The notes under the pieces: model-generated
What the model was told of the DNA's origin: nothing
The model's database searches: none
The model's input: only the letters and a program-made list of their open reading frames with translations
Part shown: positions 34,795-43,806 of the stretch, in pieces
Layout of the letters: each line of letters begins with the position of its first letter
How positions within the stretch are numbered: position 1 is the stretch's first letter
Translations under genes and position numbers: made by a program
Assembly: GCA_965221405.1 (NCBI GenBank)
Contig: CBDCSE010000003.1
Location: 62,001 to 126,000 of the forward strand
Direction of reading: 5' to 3'
Source of the DNA: JAPOUP01 sp965221405
Lineage (GTDB): Bacteria > Pseudomonadota > Alphaproteobacteria > Rhodobacterales > Rhodobacteraceae
Length of the DNA: 64,000 bases

Positions 34795-36315
34795 TCAGGA
34801 TTTCGGGCGATGGAACACCGATTCATATTCATCGCGCAGGGCGTTCTTCTGGACCTTTCCCATGGCGTTTCGCGGGAGCTTGTCAGCAAAGACTATCCGC
34901 TTGGGTCGCTTGAAACCTGCCAACCTACCCGATAGCCCCTCCATGATGGTTTCCCGGGTCACCGTTCTATGAGGCGATTTCACCACTACGGCGACGACAC
35001 CTTCCCGAAATCGGGATGCGGTGCGCCGATGACCGCGGACTCAGCAATGCCATCGATCGAATCAATCACGGCCTCCACCTCCTTTGGATAGACGTTACAG
35101 CCGCGGGTAATCACGAGATCCCTCGCGCGGCCGACGATGGTGATGTAACCGTCGGCATCCGCCCAGGCGAGATCGCCGGTTATGAAATAGCCCTCCGGGC
35201 TGAATTCCCTGGCGGTGCTCTCCGGCATACGCCAATATCCTTTGAACACGTTTGGGCCTCTTACCTCGAGCATTCCGGTTTCGCCTTCCTCGACCTCCAC
35301 GCCGGTTTTGGTGCCGGTAATCCGTGTTTCAATGCCCGGAAGAGGAAGGCCGACCGATCCGGAACGGCGCTCTCCGTCGTATGGATTTGAGGTAGTCATC
35401 ATGGTTTCGGTCATTCCGTAGCGCTCCAGAGTGAGGTGCCCGGTCCTGACTTTGAACGCATCGTGGGTCTCTCTGCGAAGTGGGGCGCTGCCCGAGGTGA
35501 ACAGACGCATGTGCCTTACCAGCGCCCCGCCGAAACGCGGGTCACCCAGCAGGCGGGTATAGAATGTGGGGACTCCCATCATAGAGGTCGCCCGTGGCAG
35601 GTGAGCGATCACGGAATCAAGATCGAATTTCGGAAGGAAAATCATCTTGCCGTTCGAACGCAATGGGATGTTCGATGCCACGAACAGACCATGCACGTGA
35701 AAGATCGGCAGCGCGTGCAGCAATATGTCGGCGGCGGTAAACCTCCAGACATCTACGAGCGCGTCGGTGTTCGAAAGTATGTTACCATGGCTCAGCGTCG
35801 CTCCCTTGGCCCTGCCTGTAGTCCCCGAAGTGTATAGAATCGCGGTAAGGTCATCATTGGAGCGTCGGACGTTCTCGAAGTCGGGACTGGTGTTCCGTGC
35901 GGCTTCGGCAAGCAGCCCGTCGCTGTCGGCCCCGAGTGTGAGGAGCGTCGTGCCCCGGGCGGCGGCTGAGGGTGTCAGGAGTTTCTCGAAATTTGGATCG
36001 CAGACCATGATGCGTGGTTCGGCATCGCCAAGAAAATAGTCCACTTCCGCAGGTGTGTAGGCGGCGTTCAGTGGCAGGAACAGCGCTCCGGTTCGCAGGC
36101 AGGCGAGACATATCGCCAGCGCATGCGCTGATTTCTCGGTCTGCATCGCGACGCGGTCACCTGGCTTTACCCCAAGAACCGGCCAGGACGTTTGCAACGC
36201 GTCCAGAAAGTTCGAAGAGCGTCTTTCCCGTGAGACCAACGGAGTCCGGCAGAATCAGAACGGGATCTTCCCTGTCGGCCAGCGGAGCGACAATCGCGTC
36301 GGCGAGGGGATTCAT
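34795..36315 (-). pseudogene. matB: Malonyl-CoA synthetase (MatB-like AMP-forming ligase), two frameshifts
   Basis: MatB activates malonate to malonyl-CoA. The gene is readable in full from MNPLADAIVAPLADREDPVL (ATG 36315) to the stop at 34795 over three frame segments. AMP-ligase motifs include LYTSGTTGRAKGATLSHGNI, IFHVHGLFVASNIPL (typical of MatB), YGMTETMMTTSNP, EGYFITGDLAWAD and the catalytic Lys in LPRNAMGKVQKNAL. The first lesion is near 36178 (NVLAG then LGVKPGDRVAM; one extra base). The second is near 35004 (HPDFG then EGVVAVVVKS; one G missing from a GGGG run). Both are single-base indels in short runs, so recent inactivation or sequencing error must be considered. Confidence 0.85.
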
Positions 36316-36708
36316 GCCAGGACTTCCTTCCAGTTCGAGAATGCGCCGCCGGATGCGGGCAGGCCCATCAGAACACGATGTGTGCCCGAATGGAAAGTTG
36401 ATCTCGGCAGGCTTCCCGATACCAGACAGTGGATGGCCGGGACTTCGAAGATGGCCCGATCCGCCTGATCGGCGATGCGTATGAGGTTTCCCTGGCAAGC
36501 ATGGGATTGAATTCCAGCGGCCGGTCAGCGACTGTACCGTGGATTGATGACCCGTGTTCGGCGATCGGGTCGGGGGGTTCCAAGGTTCCGAACCGCAGGG
36601 TGGGCTGGAGCCGCAGTGGAGGACTTCCGTCACTTCGGGCGCACGGAGATCCGCGGCAACGGAGTCGCGGTCCCGAATCGGGAAAGGATCTGTAATGGAG
36701 AGCCACCG
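36316..36708. other. Gene-free region upstream of thyX
   Basis: About 390 bp, divergent promoters for matB and thyX expected. No conserved protein or RNA recognised. Confidence 0.4.
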
Positions 36709-37620
36709 ATGCCGTTGACCATTGAGCAGCAGGCGGAAGTCGATGCGTTAAGACGCTCGCGTAACCAGACTTGGCGATCCGTCTCGCCCGGGATGGAGAA
36801 GCATCTCCATAACACCTACGACATACTCGATCATGGCTTCATTCGGGTCATCGATTACATGGGCGATGACGCGGCCATTTGCCAGGCGGCCCGCGTGAGC
36901 TACGGTAAGGGCACGAAATCCGTTTCGAACGACGAGGGGCTGATACGCTATCTCATGCGCCATTGGCACTCGACTCCCTTCGAGATGTGCGAGATCAAGC
37001 TGCACGCCAAATTGCCGGTGTTCGTCGCCCGCCAATGGATCCGCCACCGGACCGCCAACGTGAACGAATACTCGGCCCGCTATTCAATTCTTGATCGGGA
37101 ATTCTACATACCCGCTTCGGACGCTCTGGCCGCGCAATCGGTTGAGAACAGCCAGGGGCGCGGACAGGTGCTGTCCGGTTTGGAAGCCGAGCGGGTTCTG
37201 GAGATTCTCAGATCCGACAGCGCCCGCTGTTATGGCCACTATGAAGAGATGCTCAGTGTGGAGGACGGAAAGCTGGGTCTCGCCCGCGAACTCGCCAGAA
37301 TGAATCTGACGGCCAATGTGTACACCCAGTGGTATTGGAAAGTTGACCTGCACAATCTGTTCCATTTCCTTCGTTTGCGCACGGATCCCCATGCTCAGTA
37401 TGAAATCAGGGTCTACGCCGAAGCGATCGGTAAGGTGGTCGCCGACTGGGTGCCGCTCGCTTACGCCGCGTTCAGGGATTACAGGGTAGGCGGAGTAAGT
37501 CTCTCAGCGAAAGCGGCCGAATGCGTCAGGCGGATGCTCGGAGGAGAGAAGGTGACGCAGGAGGACTCGGGCATGTCCCAACGTGAGTGGCGCGAGATGT
37601 GCGATGCGCTTCGGATCTGA
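36709..37620 (+). CDS. thyX: Flavin-dependent thymidylate synthase ThyX
   Basis: A 303-residue FAD-dependent enzyme making dTMP from dUMP with NADPH and methylene-tetrahydrofolate. The ThyX motif reads RHRTANVNEYSARY, preceded by HWHSTPFEMCEIKLHAKLPV. LRTDPHAQYEIR contains the substrate-binding Arg and Gln region. The frame is open ~165 bp further upstream, but ATG 36709 (MPLTIEQQAEVDAL) is the normal ThyX beginning. It is a single gene. Confidence 0.96.
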   Translation: MPLTIEQQAEVDALRRSRNQTWRSVSPGMEKHLHNTYDILDHGFIRVIDYMGDDAAICQAARVSYGKGTKSVSNDEGLIRYLMRHWHSTPFEMCEIKLHAKLPVFVARQWIRHRTANVNEYSARYSILDREFYIPASDALAAQSVENSQGRGQVLSGLEAERVLEILRSDSARCYGHYEEMLSVEDGKLGLARELARMNLTANVYTQWYWKVDLHNLFHFLRLRTDPHAQYEIRVYAEAIGKVVADWVPLAYAAFRDYRVGGVSLSAKAAECVRRMLGGEKVTQEDSGMSQREWREMCDALRI

Positions 37621-37934
37621 CGTTTCGCCTCTGATGCGCGCCTGTCAGGCGGACTTCAGGACTGGCGGTCACGGGCTCCGGCCACCGCGACAGCCGTCGT
37701 CCCGCAATGCGAACACGCCAAAAGCGTTACTCAATCTATAAACGGTTCGTGTGGTCAAGCGCGTCTTGACCATGGCGGGAGCCGACTGAGTGGGAAAATA
37801 CTCCCTGATCGTCACTCGGCCTTCCCTCCAGACGGAATGCCGGGGGCGCGGATATGTCACGGCCAATGTGCGCAGCGTAAAATGCCTGATCCCCCGCGCG
37901 TCTCGGAGGAGAGGCATGCACTGTCCTCTGGAAA
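37621..37934. other. Gene-free spacer
   Basis: About 310 bp between convergent thyX and the YHS gene. Nothing recognised. Confidence 0.4.
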
Positions 37935-38393
37935 CTATCCGAGAATCCCCGGCCAGTTCGCCTCGCCTTTCGCTATGTTGCCGACAATGTCGCGGCTCCA
38001 GCGGCGGCGCACACGGAGCGAGAAATTGAGGTACAGCCGGTCTTCATGGATTGTCCAGGCCTCTGGAACCGTTGGTGCCAGATAGCCCTGTGACGCCGCG
38101 TAAGCGCAATACCCGCCGAAGCGCGGACCGAATTTCTCTGGATCGCCTTCGAACGCGGCAAGATTTTCCGCCGATGCGAACTTCCATGTCGCACCCCTGT
38201 AATCGATCCTGTGGGTATCTGACCCAGGCACTGGCTCGCCTTGGGTGAAATACGCCACGGGGTCGTATCCATGGATCGCAATGCTATCCACCTGAAATGT
38301 CTCGGGCTCGGAGGCGAATGCCGCGCGGCCGACAGCGGACGCTGTTGGGGCTATGAGCAGAAGGCCAATGGTGGCGCGTCGGGTGAGGTGCAT
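37935..38393 (-). CDS. YHS domain-containing secreted protein
   Basis: A 152-residue protein. A twin-Arg-like signal peptide (RRATIGLLLIAPTASAVGRA) is followed by the YHS-type module: AIHGYDPVAYFTQGEPVPGS, WKFASAENLAAFEGDPEKFG and PRFGGYCAYAASQG. The YHS domain is linked to metal binding and small-molecule sensing in periplasmic proteins; function here is unknown. The ATG is at 38393 with AGGAGAAA nearby. It is a single gene on the minus strand. Confidence 0.85.
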   Translation of the reverse strand: MHLTRRATIGLLLIAPTASAVGRAAFASEPETFQVDSIAIHGYDPVAYFTQGEPVPGSDTHRIDYRGATWKFASAENLAAFEGDPEKFGPRFGGYCAYAASQGYLAPTVPEAWTIHEDRLYLNFSLRVRRRWSRDIVGNIAKGEANWPGILG

Positions 38394-38683
38394 TGCGTTT
38401 CTCCTTTACAGTTCGGCTCGCGCTCCCAGCGTGATATCAAATCATCGATTCAATCACTCCCAATGTCCATGTCCGCGCCACCACCGCCGCTGCCGATGCC
38501 TTGTGCCGACATAATGCCCCTCGTTGGGGTACCGGGAGTGGCACACCCCAGATCACCGAAATCATGCCAGAAGTTTCTTGAGTGTCTTGGAAATGGTGAT
38601 TCGAAAGGATGGAGCCCATCGCATGCCAATCCACTCGTCTGGAAACGATAGGTGCAGCGATGGGCAGAATGTAGGGGAGGCTG
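38394..38683. other. Gene-free spacer between YHS gene and cspA
   Basis: About 290 bp downstream of cspA (both minus). No conserved ORF. It may include the cspA 3' end and the YHS promoter. Confidence 0.4.
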
Positions 38684-38890
38684 TTAGATGGGTTTGAGGT
38701 CGCTGGCTGAGGATCGCCCATCGCGGCCTTCCTGCAGCTCATAGCTCACCTTCTGGTTGTCGGCGAGGCCGGTCAGACCGGAGCGCTCAACGGCGGAAAT
38801 ATGCACAAATACATCCTTTCCACCCTGGTCCGGTGCGATGAACCCATAGCCTTTGGTGGTATTAAACCATTTGACGGTGCCAGTTGGCAT
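38684..38890 (-). CDS. cspA: Cold-shock protein, CspA family
   Basis: A 68-residue single-stranded nucleic acid-binding OB-fold protein. The RNP1 motif reads KGYGFIAPD and RNP2 DVFVHIS; the N-terminus MPTGTVKWFN is typical. A long leader of ~200 bp upstream (38891-39102, antisense to nothing) could hold the cold-responsive 5' UTR usual for this family, but no structure is demonstrated. Confidence 0.96.
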   Translation of the reverse strand: MPTGTVKWFNTTKGYGFIAPDQGGKDVFVHISAVERSGLTGLADNQKVSYELQEGRDGRSSASDLKPI

Positions 38891-39102
38891 TCGTATCTCC
38901 TTGATCGATTCCGCCCGCGGATTTGCGGCGGCTTGGTGCAGCCAGGCCCTGAACGCTCGATTGGTTTCTCCCGCGAGGAGCGGTCCTCGAGGGACTGGTC
39001 TGCCGTCACAAGCGTATATATGGACAAATTACCGGGAGGCGCAAGCAAATCTTTAGGGGGGGATAGACCTATGCCTGAAAGGCATGTGATTTGGGCAGGC
39101 GA

Positions 39103-39429
39103 ATGAAACTCTATGGGCTTAAGAACTGTGATGCCTGTCGCAGGGCGCTGAAATCGTTAAGTGAGCACGGGATCGAGGTGGAATTCGTGGATCTGCGCAC
39201 TGACGGCGTATCCAAATCCATCCTGCCCCGGTTTCACGCGGCATTTGGAGACGAGTTGCTGAACCGCCGCTCGACGACATGGCGGAATCTCGGTGTGGAT
39301 AGGCGGTCAGATGACCTGCTGACACTTATGGCGGCGCATCCCCTGCTGATGAAACGTCCGCTGATAGACCGGGCGGGCCAGCTCCATCTGGGATGGCGCC
39401 GGGAGGTCAGGAGCGTACTCCTTTCCTGA
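39103..39429 (+). CDS. ArsC/Spx-family (YffB-like) protein
   Basis: A 108-residue thioredoxin-fold protein starting MKLYGLKNCDACRRALKSL. A CxxC (CDAC) is at positions 9-12, and the conserved C-terminal MKRPLIDR has the Arg and Pro that ArsC, YffB and Spx proteins share. It could be a glutaredoxin-dependent arsenate reductase or the YffB subfamily of unknown function. No ars genes are nearby, and YffB is favoured by the short length. ATG 39103 overlaps the end of GGGCAGGCG. Confidence 0.85.
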   Translation: MKLYGLKNCDACRRALKSLSEHGIEVEFVDLRTDGVSKSILPRFHAAFGDELLNRRSTTWRNLGVDRRSDDLLTLMAAHPLLMKRPLIDRAGQLHLGWRREVRSVLLS

Positions 39430-39911
39430 AGATGGTCTGGAAGGGGCGGGAACCACGTTAAAGGGGTCGGCCACCTGATCCAGCGCTCGGCGGGAAAAGG
39501 GAGGTCCAAGACCATCGGCTGGCCGGCACATCAACCTTCATGTACGCCACCGACCGTCAGGTCCCCGACATCGCGATCGTTATCCCCGACCGTAGTGTGC
39601 CGGATCGGCGCCTCTGGAGCGCGGTGATGCGGTTCGGACAGCCGGCATGGTGAAGAGGATCGACGCCGCGCCGCGCCGCCCATGGCATTTGAAGCCGACC
39701 GCGGCGCTGTTATACTTTATCCGCATGGGGTTTGGCTTCCGTCTGTCGGCGCAATGCGTTCGAGACGCTCGTGCTGCCGCGGGTGCCGCCGAACGATTGC
39801 TCCGCCTCTGCCCACACCACGATCGATTGGACCGGTCCCGCTGATCTCGTCATGGTTACCCGGGAACCCGGAGTCTGGATGCCGGTTGCGTCAGTGATCC
39901 GCCGCGATCTA
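39430..39911. other. Gene-free region beside the IS630 element
   Basis: About 480 bp. Short open stretches such as FETLVLPRVPPNDCSASAHT on the plus strand have no ribosome site and no recognised family. It ends at the TA target of the IS630 element. Confidence 0.4.
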
Positions 39912-41139
39912 GTGGTTATTGCGATACAGATGTTTCCATCTCTTCCAGCCGCCGGTGGCCTCGCTTCCACGATGCCACGAGGTCGTCCGGATCCCGGCGC
40001 CAGCGGAAGGGCCGGGCCTCGTGGGCGTTGTGGTGCGCGATATAGGCCTCCACTGCCGCGGTGCACGCGTCAAGCGAGTTGAAGATGGCGTGCCTGGGCC
40101 GCTGGCGGGCCAGTTTCGGGAAGAAGCCCTCGACGGCGTTCATCCACGACGCCGAGGTCGGGGTGAAGTGGAAGCTCCAGTTGGGGTGGTCGGCCAGCCA
40201 GGCATGGACACGGGCCGACCTGTGGGCCGGGAGGTTGCCGGGGATGACATGGACCCCAGCATCAGGATCCAGGCCGGCCGCCACATGATCGAGGAAGTCA
40301 CGGAAGTCCTCGGACCGGTGGCGCTGGGTCATCCTGCCCACCACCTTGCCGGTCGCCACGTCAAGGGCGGCCAGCAGGGTGGTGGTGCCGTTGCGCCTGT
40401 AATCATGCGTCCGGGTGGTCGCATGGCCCGGCACTGGTGGCAGGGGCGTCCGGGTCCGGCCGAGGGCCTGGATCCGGGTCTTCCCGTCCACCGGGAGGAC
40501 AACGGCATGGTCGGGCGGGTTGGTGCAGGGTCCCACCACATCATGGACCTTGATGCCGAAACGGGGGTCATTCGAGACCTTGAAGGTCCTGGCCTGGTGG
40601 GGCTTGAGGCCATGGCGGCGCAGGATGGCACGGACGGTGGAAAAGGCCACGCCCCCGGTCGCGGCGGCCAGGGCCTTGAGGGTCCAGTGACTGCGGTTGG
40701 GCGGGGGTGGCGACATGGCCAGGTCAATGAGGGCCCGGACCGTGGCGGCCGGGACGGGTGCCTTGCCCGGCGGCCGGGTGGCATCCCGCAGCAGGCCGTC
40801 CACGCCCGCCGCCAGGAAGCGGTCCCGCCAGAGCCGGGCGGTGGGCCGGGCGACCCCGGCCTGGCGGGCCGCTGCCACGAGGGTGGCGCCGGCCCCGAGG
40901 GCGAGGATGATGCGGGCCCGCCAGACATGCTTCTGGGGGCTGGCGGGGGCCGTGGTGATGGCGGTCAGGCGGGCGGTGTCCGCCTCGGTGAGGGTGACAT
41001 GGGGTCGGGTGGGCGTGTGTCCCTGCATGATGGCTCTGCCTTGGATGGTGTTTTCTGATGGGTTGGCCCCCATGGCGGGGGCGAGGTGCGCAGTGGCAGA
41101 CAGGGGCAAGGATGTCAAGATATGTTTTGCAATATACAC
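39912..41139. mobile_element. IS630-family insertion sequence (~1,228 bp)
   Basis: The ends are related inverted repeats, GTGGTTATTGCGATAC on the left and GTGTATATTGCAAAAC when the right end is read inward. TA flanks both sides (39910-39911 and 41140-41141), the hallmark target duplication of IS630/Tc1-type elements. It carries a full-length transposase gene on the minus strand. The right TA belongs to the stop codon of the DoxX gene. Confidence 0.85.
39916..41028 (-). CDS. IS630-family transposase, with altered second catalytic Asp
   Basis: A 370-residue protein. An N-terminal HTH (SPQKHVWRARIILALGAGAT, VAAARQAGVARPTARLWRDR) is followed by a winged-helix part (HWTLKALAAATGGVAFSTVR). The DDE domain has VVLPVDGKTRIQALGRT (Asp), then HVIPGNLPAHRSARV and finally TPTSASWMNAVEGFFPKL (Glu). 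In relatives the second motif is (L/V)DN, with Asp; here it reads PGN, so the second metal ligand appears lost. ATG 41028 is preferred (MQGHTPTRPH); the frame is open much further upstream into the DoxX gene region. The stop codon lies just inside the IS end. Confidence 0.85.
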   Translation of the reverse strand: MQGHTPTRPHVTLTEADTARLTAITTAPASPQKHVWRARIILALGAGATLVAAARQAGVARPTARLWRDRFLAAGVDGLLRDATRPPGKAPVPAATVRALIDLAMSPPPPNRSHWTLKALAAATGGVAFSTVRAILRRHGLKPHQARTFKVSNDPRFGIKVHDVVGPCTNPPDHAVVLPVDGKTRIQALGRTRTPLPPVPGHATTRTHDYRRNGTTTLLAALDVATGKVVGRMTQRHRSEDFRDFLDHVAAGLDPDAGVHVIPGNLPAHRSARVHAWLADHPNWSFHFTPTSASWMNAVEGFFPKLARQRPRHAIFNSLDACTAAVEAYIAHHNAHEARPFRWRRDPDDLVASWKRGHRRLEEMETSVSQ

Positions 41140-41777
41140 TAGGATGCGGTATGCTGCCCGGTTCCAGATGTAGGTTCGCGCGAGCCCGTCCGCGTCCTGT
41201 CCGCCTCCAAACCGTCCGGGTTGCCCTGACGTAGAAGAGCGCTCAGCGCCGCGTCTAAAGATAGAGGTCCCGCTCCACGCATTGCGAGATACAGTAGCAG
41301 GAACATCCAGAACGCGCGTTGGTCGAGGATCAACGCTCCGGAATGTATGTCGAACCATGTTCCGATCGTTCCGGCATCCGCTCCGTGCCCCCAGATGTCG
41401 GTAAGGCTCTGTATAATGATAAAGGCTATCATTCCAACCGACGCCAGCCTGGTCAGAAAACCAAGGACGATGACCGCGGGAAGCACGAACTCCGACCACG
41501 TTCCCGCCAAAATGACAAGCTTCTGCAACAGTGATGCCTGGGTTATGTCATAATTTACCGCTTCTGCACCTTTAGGGAATATCTGCGCAAAGGCGTTGAA
41601 AGTCGGATCAAACAGGCCATATATACCCTCGCCACCAAGCTTGGTTAGGCCTGAATTCCAGTAGTAGACCAATAGAACGGCCGCGAAGATAAAGCGCGCG
41701 GCAGTCGGTAACAGAACGGCGGCCAGTCTTTCGATCCGGTCAACAACGGAGTCATACAAGGATATCAGTCCGTTCAT
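41139..41777 (-). CDS. DoxX-family membrane protein, distal gene of the bufferin operon
   Basis: A 212-residue protein with four hydrophobic segments. It starts MNGLISLYDSVVDRIERLAA and contains RFIFAAVLLVYYWNSGLTKL, LAGTWSEFVLPAVIVLGFLT and GMIAFIIIQSLTDIWGHG. DoxX proteins frequently end buf operons (bufD position). The C-terminal ~25 residues (GNPDGLEADRTRTGSREPTS onward) are a hydrophilic tail. The stop TAG is split by the IS630 insertion but is the same stop that the original sequence had (TAG at the TA target). It directly follows bufC. Confidence 0.88.
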   Translation of the reverse strand: MNGLISLYDSVVDRIERLAAVLLPTAARFIFAAVLLVYYWNSGLTKLGGEGIYGLFDPTFNAFAQIFPKGAEAVNYDITQASLLQKLVILAGTWSEFVLPAVIVLGFLTRLASVGMIAFIIIQSLTDIWGHGADAGTIGTWFDIHSGALILDQRAFWMFLLLYLAMRGAGPLSLDAALSALLRQGNPDGLEADRTRTGSREPTSGTGQHTAS

Positions 41778-42527
41778 CTATTTGCCCTCGTCAATTCCTG
41801 TTATCGCGGCACCTTCAAGGAACACACCAAGTATTTCGCTTAGATCGAATTCCGGTGCCTTGGATAACGCCGCGTCCACTGCCTGACCGAAGCTGGTGCC
41901 TGCCATCAATTCCGCGACGAAAGTACCGCCGCCTGGCGCCAAAGTCGATAGCTGCGGGTCGAATGCCGGTCGGGTCACCAATACGTTTTCGCCGCCAGCC
42001 TGTGGTTTTGGGGCTCCGCTTTCCATATTGAAACGCCAGATTCCGTGAACTGGCCAGATGGATCTGACAAGTCTCACGGCGGGCGCGAACGTTATCCTTG
42101 AAGCCATAAGGCGGTCGGCCGGTATCTGTAATGCCGTGGGTGCCAGCGGCACGGAGTCAGCGGAATGGTAGGCTTCGCGGAGCGCGAGTTCGAGTTTCGC
42201 GATATCGGGGAGGTAAGCGATCTCAAGGGCCGGTTCGAAAGTTTCCAGGAATTCCGGCATCCGTGCCCCGTAGAACATCAGGAGTGGCGAATCGGGACGG
42301 TATCTGCGCACGTATGATAATGATAGCACGCCGAAGTTCGACGCTCCGAGCAGCTTTCGAACCGCGGGAAACGCGGTTTCCAGCGCTTCGGTCAGGCTGA
42401 CCGTCACATTGTTGCGATAGACGTCGAAACGCTTGCCGGCCCTCTTGCCATCAGGGTTGTTCAGCCCCCCCGGTGTGATGCGTTCCGGGTTCAGAAGCGC
42501 GTCGACGAAATCAGCTTGCGCGGCCAT
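41778..42527 (-). CDS. bufC: BufC-type bufferin maturation partner (DUF2063/HvfC N-terminal domain)
   Basis: A 249-residue protein. The N-terminal DUF2063 domain reads FVDALLNPERITPGGL, RFDVYRNNVTVSLTEALETA and FPAVRKLLGASNFGVL; the helix AFPAVRKLLG and YRNN are typical. A second domain (residues ~140-249) follows. In buf and related clusters this partner recognises the precursor and presents it to the DUF692 enzyme. ATG 42527 overlaps the bufB stop (TGATG); the longer upstream frame lies entirely in bufB and is spurious. Confidence 0.85.
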   Translation of the reverse strand: MAAQADFVDALLNPERITPGGLNNPDGKRAGKRFDVYRNNVTVSLTEALETAFPAVRKLLGASNFGVLSLSYVRRYRPDSPLLMFYGARMPEFLETFEPALEIAYLPDIAKLELALREAYHSADSVPLAPTALQIPADRLMASRITFAPAVRLVRSIWPVHGIWRFNMESGAPKPQAGGENVLVTRPAFDPQLSTLAPGGGTFVAELMAGTSFGQAVDAALSKAPEFDLSEILGVFLEGAAITGIDEGK

Positions 42528-43387
42528 CAGGCGGGAGTGGCTCCGAGAATTGTCGCGGCGCGGCGGGCTTCCGCAGCCAGTACCGGCCAATCCGGGACAT
42601 CGTTGTCCCATTCGATCAGGGTCGGTTTTGGTCCACCACGCGTTATCGCGTGTTCATACAGCTTCCAGACAGGATCGACCACCTCACTGGCATGACTGTC
42701 GATCAACAGCCGCTCGCCGTTTTCGTCGGCGTCCTCTTCATGACCGCCAAGATGGATCTCGTCCACCAAGTGCAGCGGAAAGTCGTCGATGTAGCCTGTG
42801 GCGTTCGTCTGTTGGTTGGCCGCGCTTACAAATACGTTGTTTACATCAAGCAGAAGCCCGCATCCGGTTTGTCGAGCGATCTCGGTCAGAAACTCGATTT
42901 CCGTAAGTGTGGTCTCGGAAAACGCGAGGTAAGTGGACGGATTCTCGAGTAACATTCTCCTGTTGATCGCGCTTTGAATTTCGTCAATATGCGCACACAC
43001 CCGTGCCAAAGTCTCTGGGTTGTAGGGCAGGGGCAGGAGATCGTTCAGGAACTCGCCCCCATGCGTCGACCATGCGAGATGTTCGGAGAAACTCGCCGGT
43101 TCCAGCCACTCAATGAGGTTCTTCAACCTGGTGAGATGTTCGGGGTCGAGGGGGGTCTCGCCCCCTACCGACATGCCGACGCCATGAACGGAAATCGGAA
43201 ACCGTTTGGCGAGCCGTCGTATCTGCGCCAATGGCCGGCCTCCGCTGCCCATATAGTTCTCGGCATGGATCTCAAGCCAGGACACGGTTCCGGGGTCGTC
43301 GAGAATTTCCTGGAAATGCTTTGGCTTGTAGCCGACGCCCGGGGCTGCGGGAAGGTGATCGGGGCTCTGGGCAACGCGGTCGAACAT
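42527..43387 (-). CDS. bufB: BufB: DUF692 multinuclear iron-dependent RiPP enzyme
   Basis: A 286-residue TIM-barrel enzyme of the DUF692 (MbnB/TglH/ChrH) family. It uses a di/tri-iron centre to oxidise cysteines of a precursor peptide. Metal-ligand regions are seen in GVGYKPKHFQEIL, WLEIHAENYMG, ISVHGVGMSVGGE, FSEHLAWS, NPSTYLAFSET, LLLDVNNVFVSAANQ, EIHLGGHEED and IEWDNDVPDW. In characterised bufferins the paired BufB/BufC enzyme converts Cys to thiooxazole-type copper-binding groups. It lies 116 bp downstream of the precursor gene and is coupled to bufC. Confidence 0.92.
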   Translation of the reverse strand: MFDRVAQSPDHLPAAPGVGYKPKHFQEILDDPGTVSWLEIHAENYMGSGGRPLAQIRRLAKRFPISVHGVGMSVGGETPLDPEHLTRLKNLIEWLEPASFSEHLAWSTHGGEFLNDLLPLPYNPETLARVCAHIDEIQSAINRRMLLENPSTYLAFSETTLTEIEFLTEIARQTGCGLLLDVNNVFVSAANQQTNATGYIDDFPLHLVDEIHLGGHEEDADENGERLLIDSHASEVVDPVWKLYEHAITRGGPKPTLIEWDNDVPDWPVLAAEARRAATILGATPA

Positions 43388-43469
43388 ATCTTACGCTCTC
43401 GCTGCGTCCGCATCGAGGACACTGACTGCATTGGAACACCGGAACATTCAGTGCCTATCGTAGGTTGGT

Positions 43470-43495
43470 GGCCTCCGGCTTGATCGCCGGAGGCC
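43470..43495. promoter_or_regulatory. Perfect 10-bp hairpin between bufA1 and bufB
   Basis: GGCCTCCGGC and GCCGGAGGCC pair around a TTGATC loop. It lies 9 bp after the bufA1 stop on the minus strand and 83 bp before bufB. No T-tract follows, so it may be a partial terminator or an mRNA-stabilising structure that raises precursor over enzyme expression. Confidence 0.75.
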
Positions 43496-43503
43496 TGCGG
43501 AAA

Positions 43504-43806
43504 TCAGGACGGAAGGTCACGCTCGAGCGCCTCTAGCGCTCCGTTACGCGGCGTACCGTCCGCCATGTCCGGCAGATCGATCTCCGTGCAGGTGCCGGCG
43601 TCGACCAGTGTCCAGGCATTGCCCTGATAATCGACGGTTGATGTTCCGGCGCAGGTTGTGCCAGGGCCAGCGGCGCAATCGTTCTTACCCGCAAGGGAAA
43701 CGCCGTAGCATTTTTCCTTGGTGTCAGCGGCCGCTATGTTGGCATGGCCTGAAATCGCAGCGGCGACAGCACTGGCTACTGCAAGGGTCTTTACTGTGGT
43801 TGACAT
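43504..43806 (-). CDS. bufA1: BufA1-type bufferin precursor (DUF2282)
   Basis: A 100-residue precursor. Residues 1-27 form a Sec signal peptide (TLAVASAVAAAISGHANIAA). The rest carries four cysteines (33, 44, 52, 73) in the DUF2282 pattern EKCYG, KNDCAAGPGTTCAG and DAGTCTE. These are the sites modified in bufferins, periplasmic copper-sequestering RiPPs. A strong ribosome site AGGAGG lies 8 bp before ATG. Order A1-B-C-DoxX and the minus strand match known buf operons; no ECF sigma factor is adjacent in the window. Confidence 0.9.
   Translation of the reverse strand: MSTTVKTLAVASAVAAAISGHANIAAADTKEKCYGVSLAGKNDCAAGPGTTCAGTSTVDYQGNAWTLVDAGTCTEIDLPDMADGTPRNGALEALERDLPS

Noticed and set aside
39919..41058. 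379-residue plus-strand open frame in the IS630 element
   Set aside because: It is the antisense shadow of the transposase, Gly/Arg-rich without any motif.
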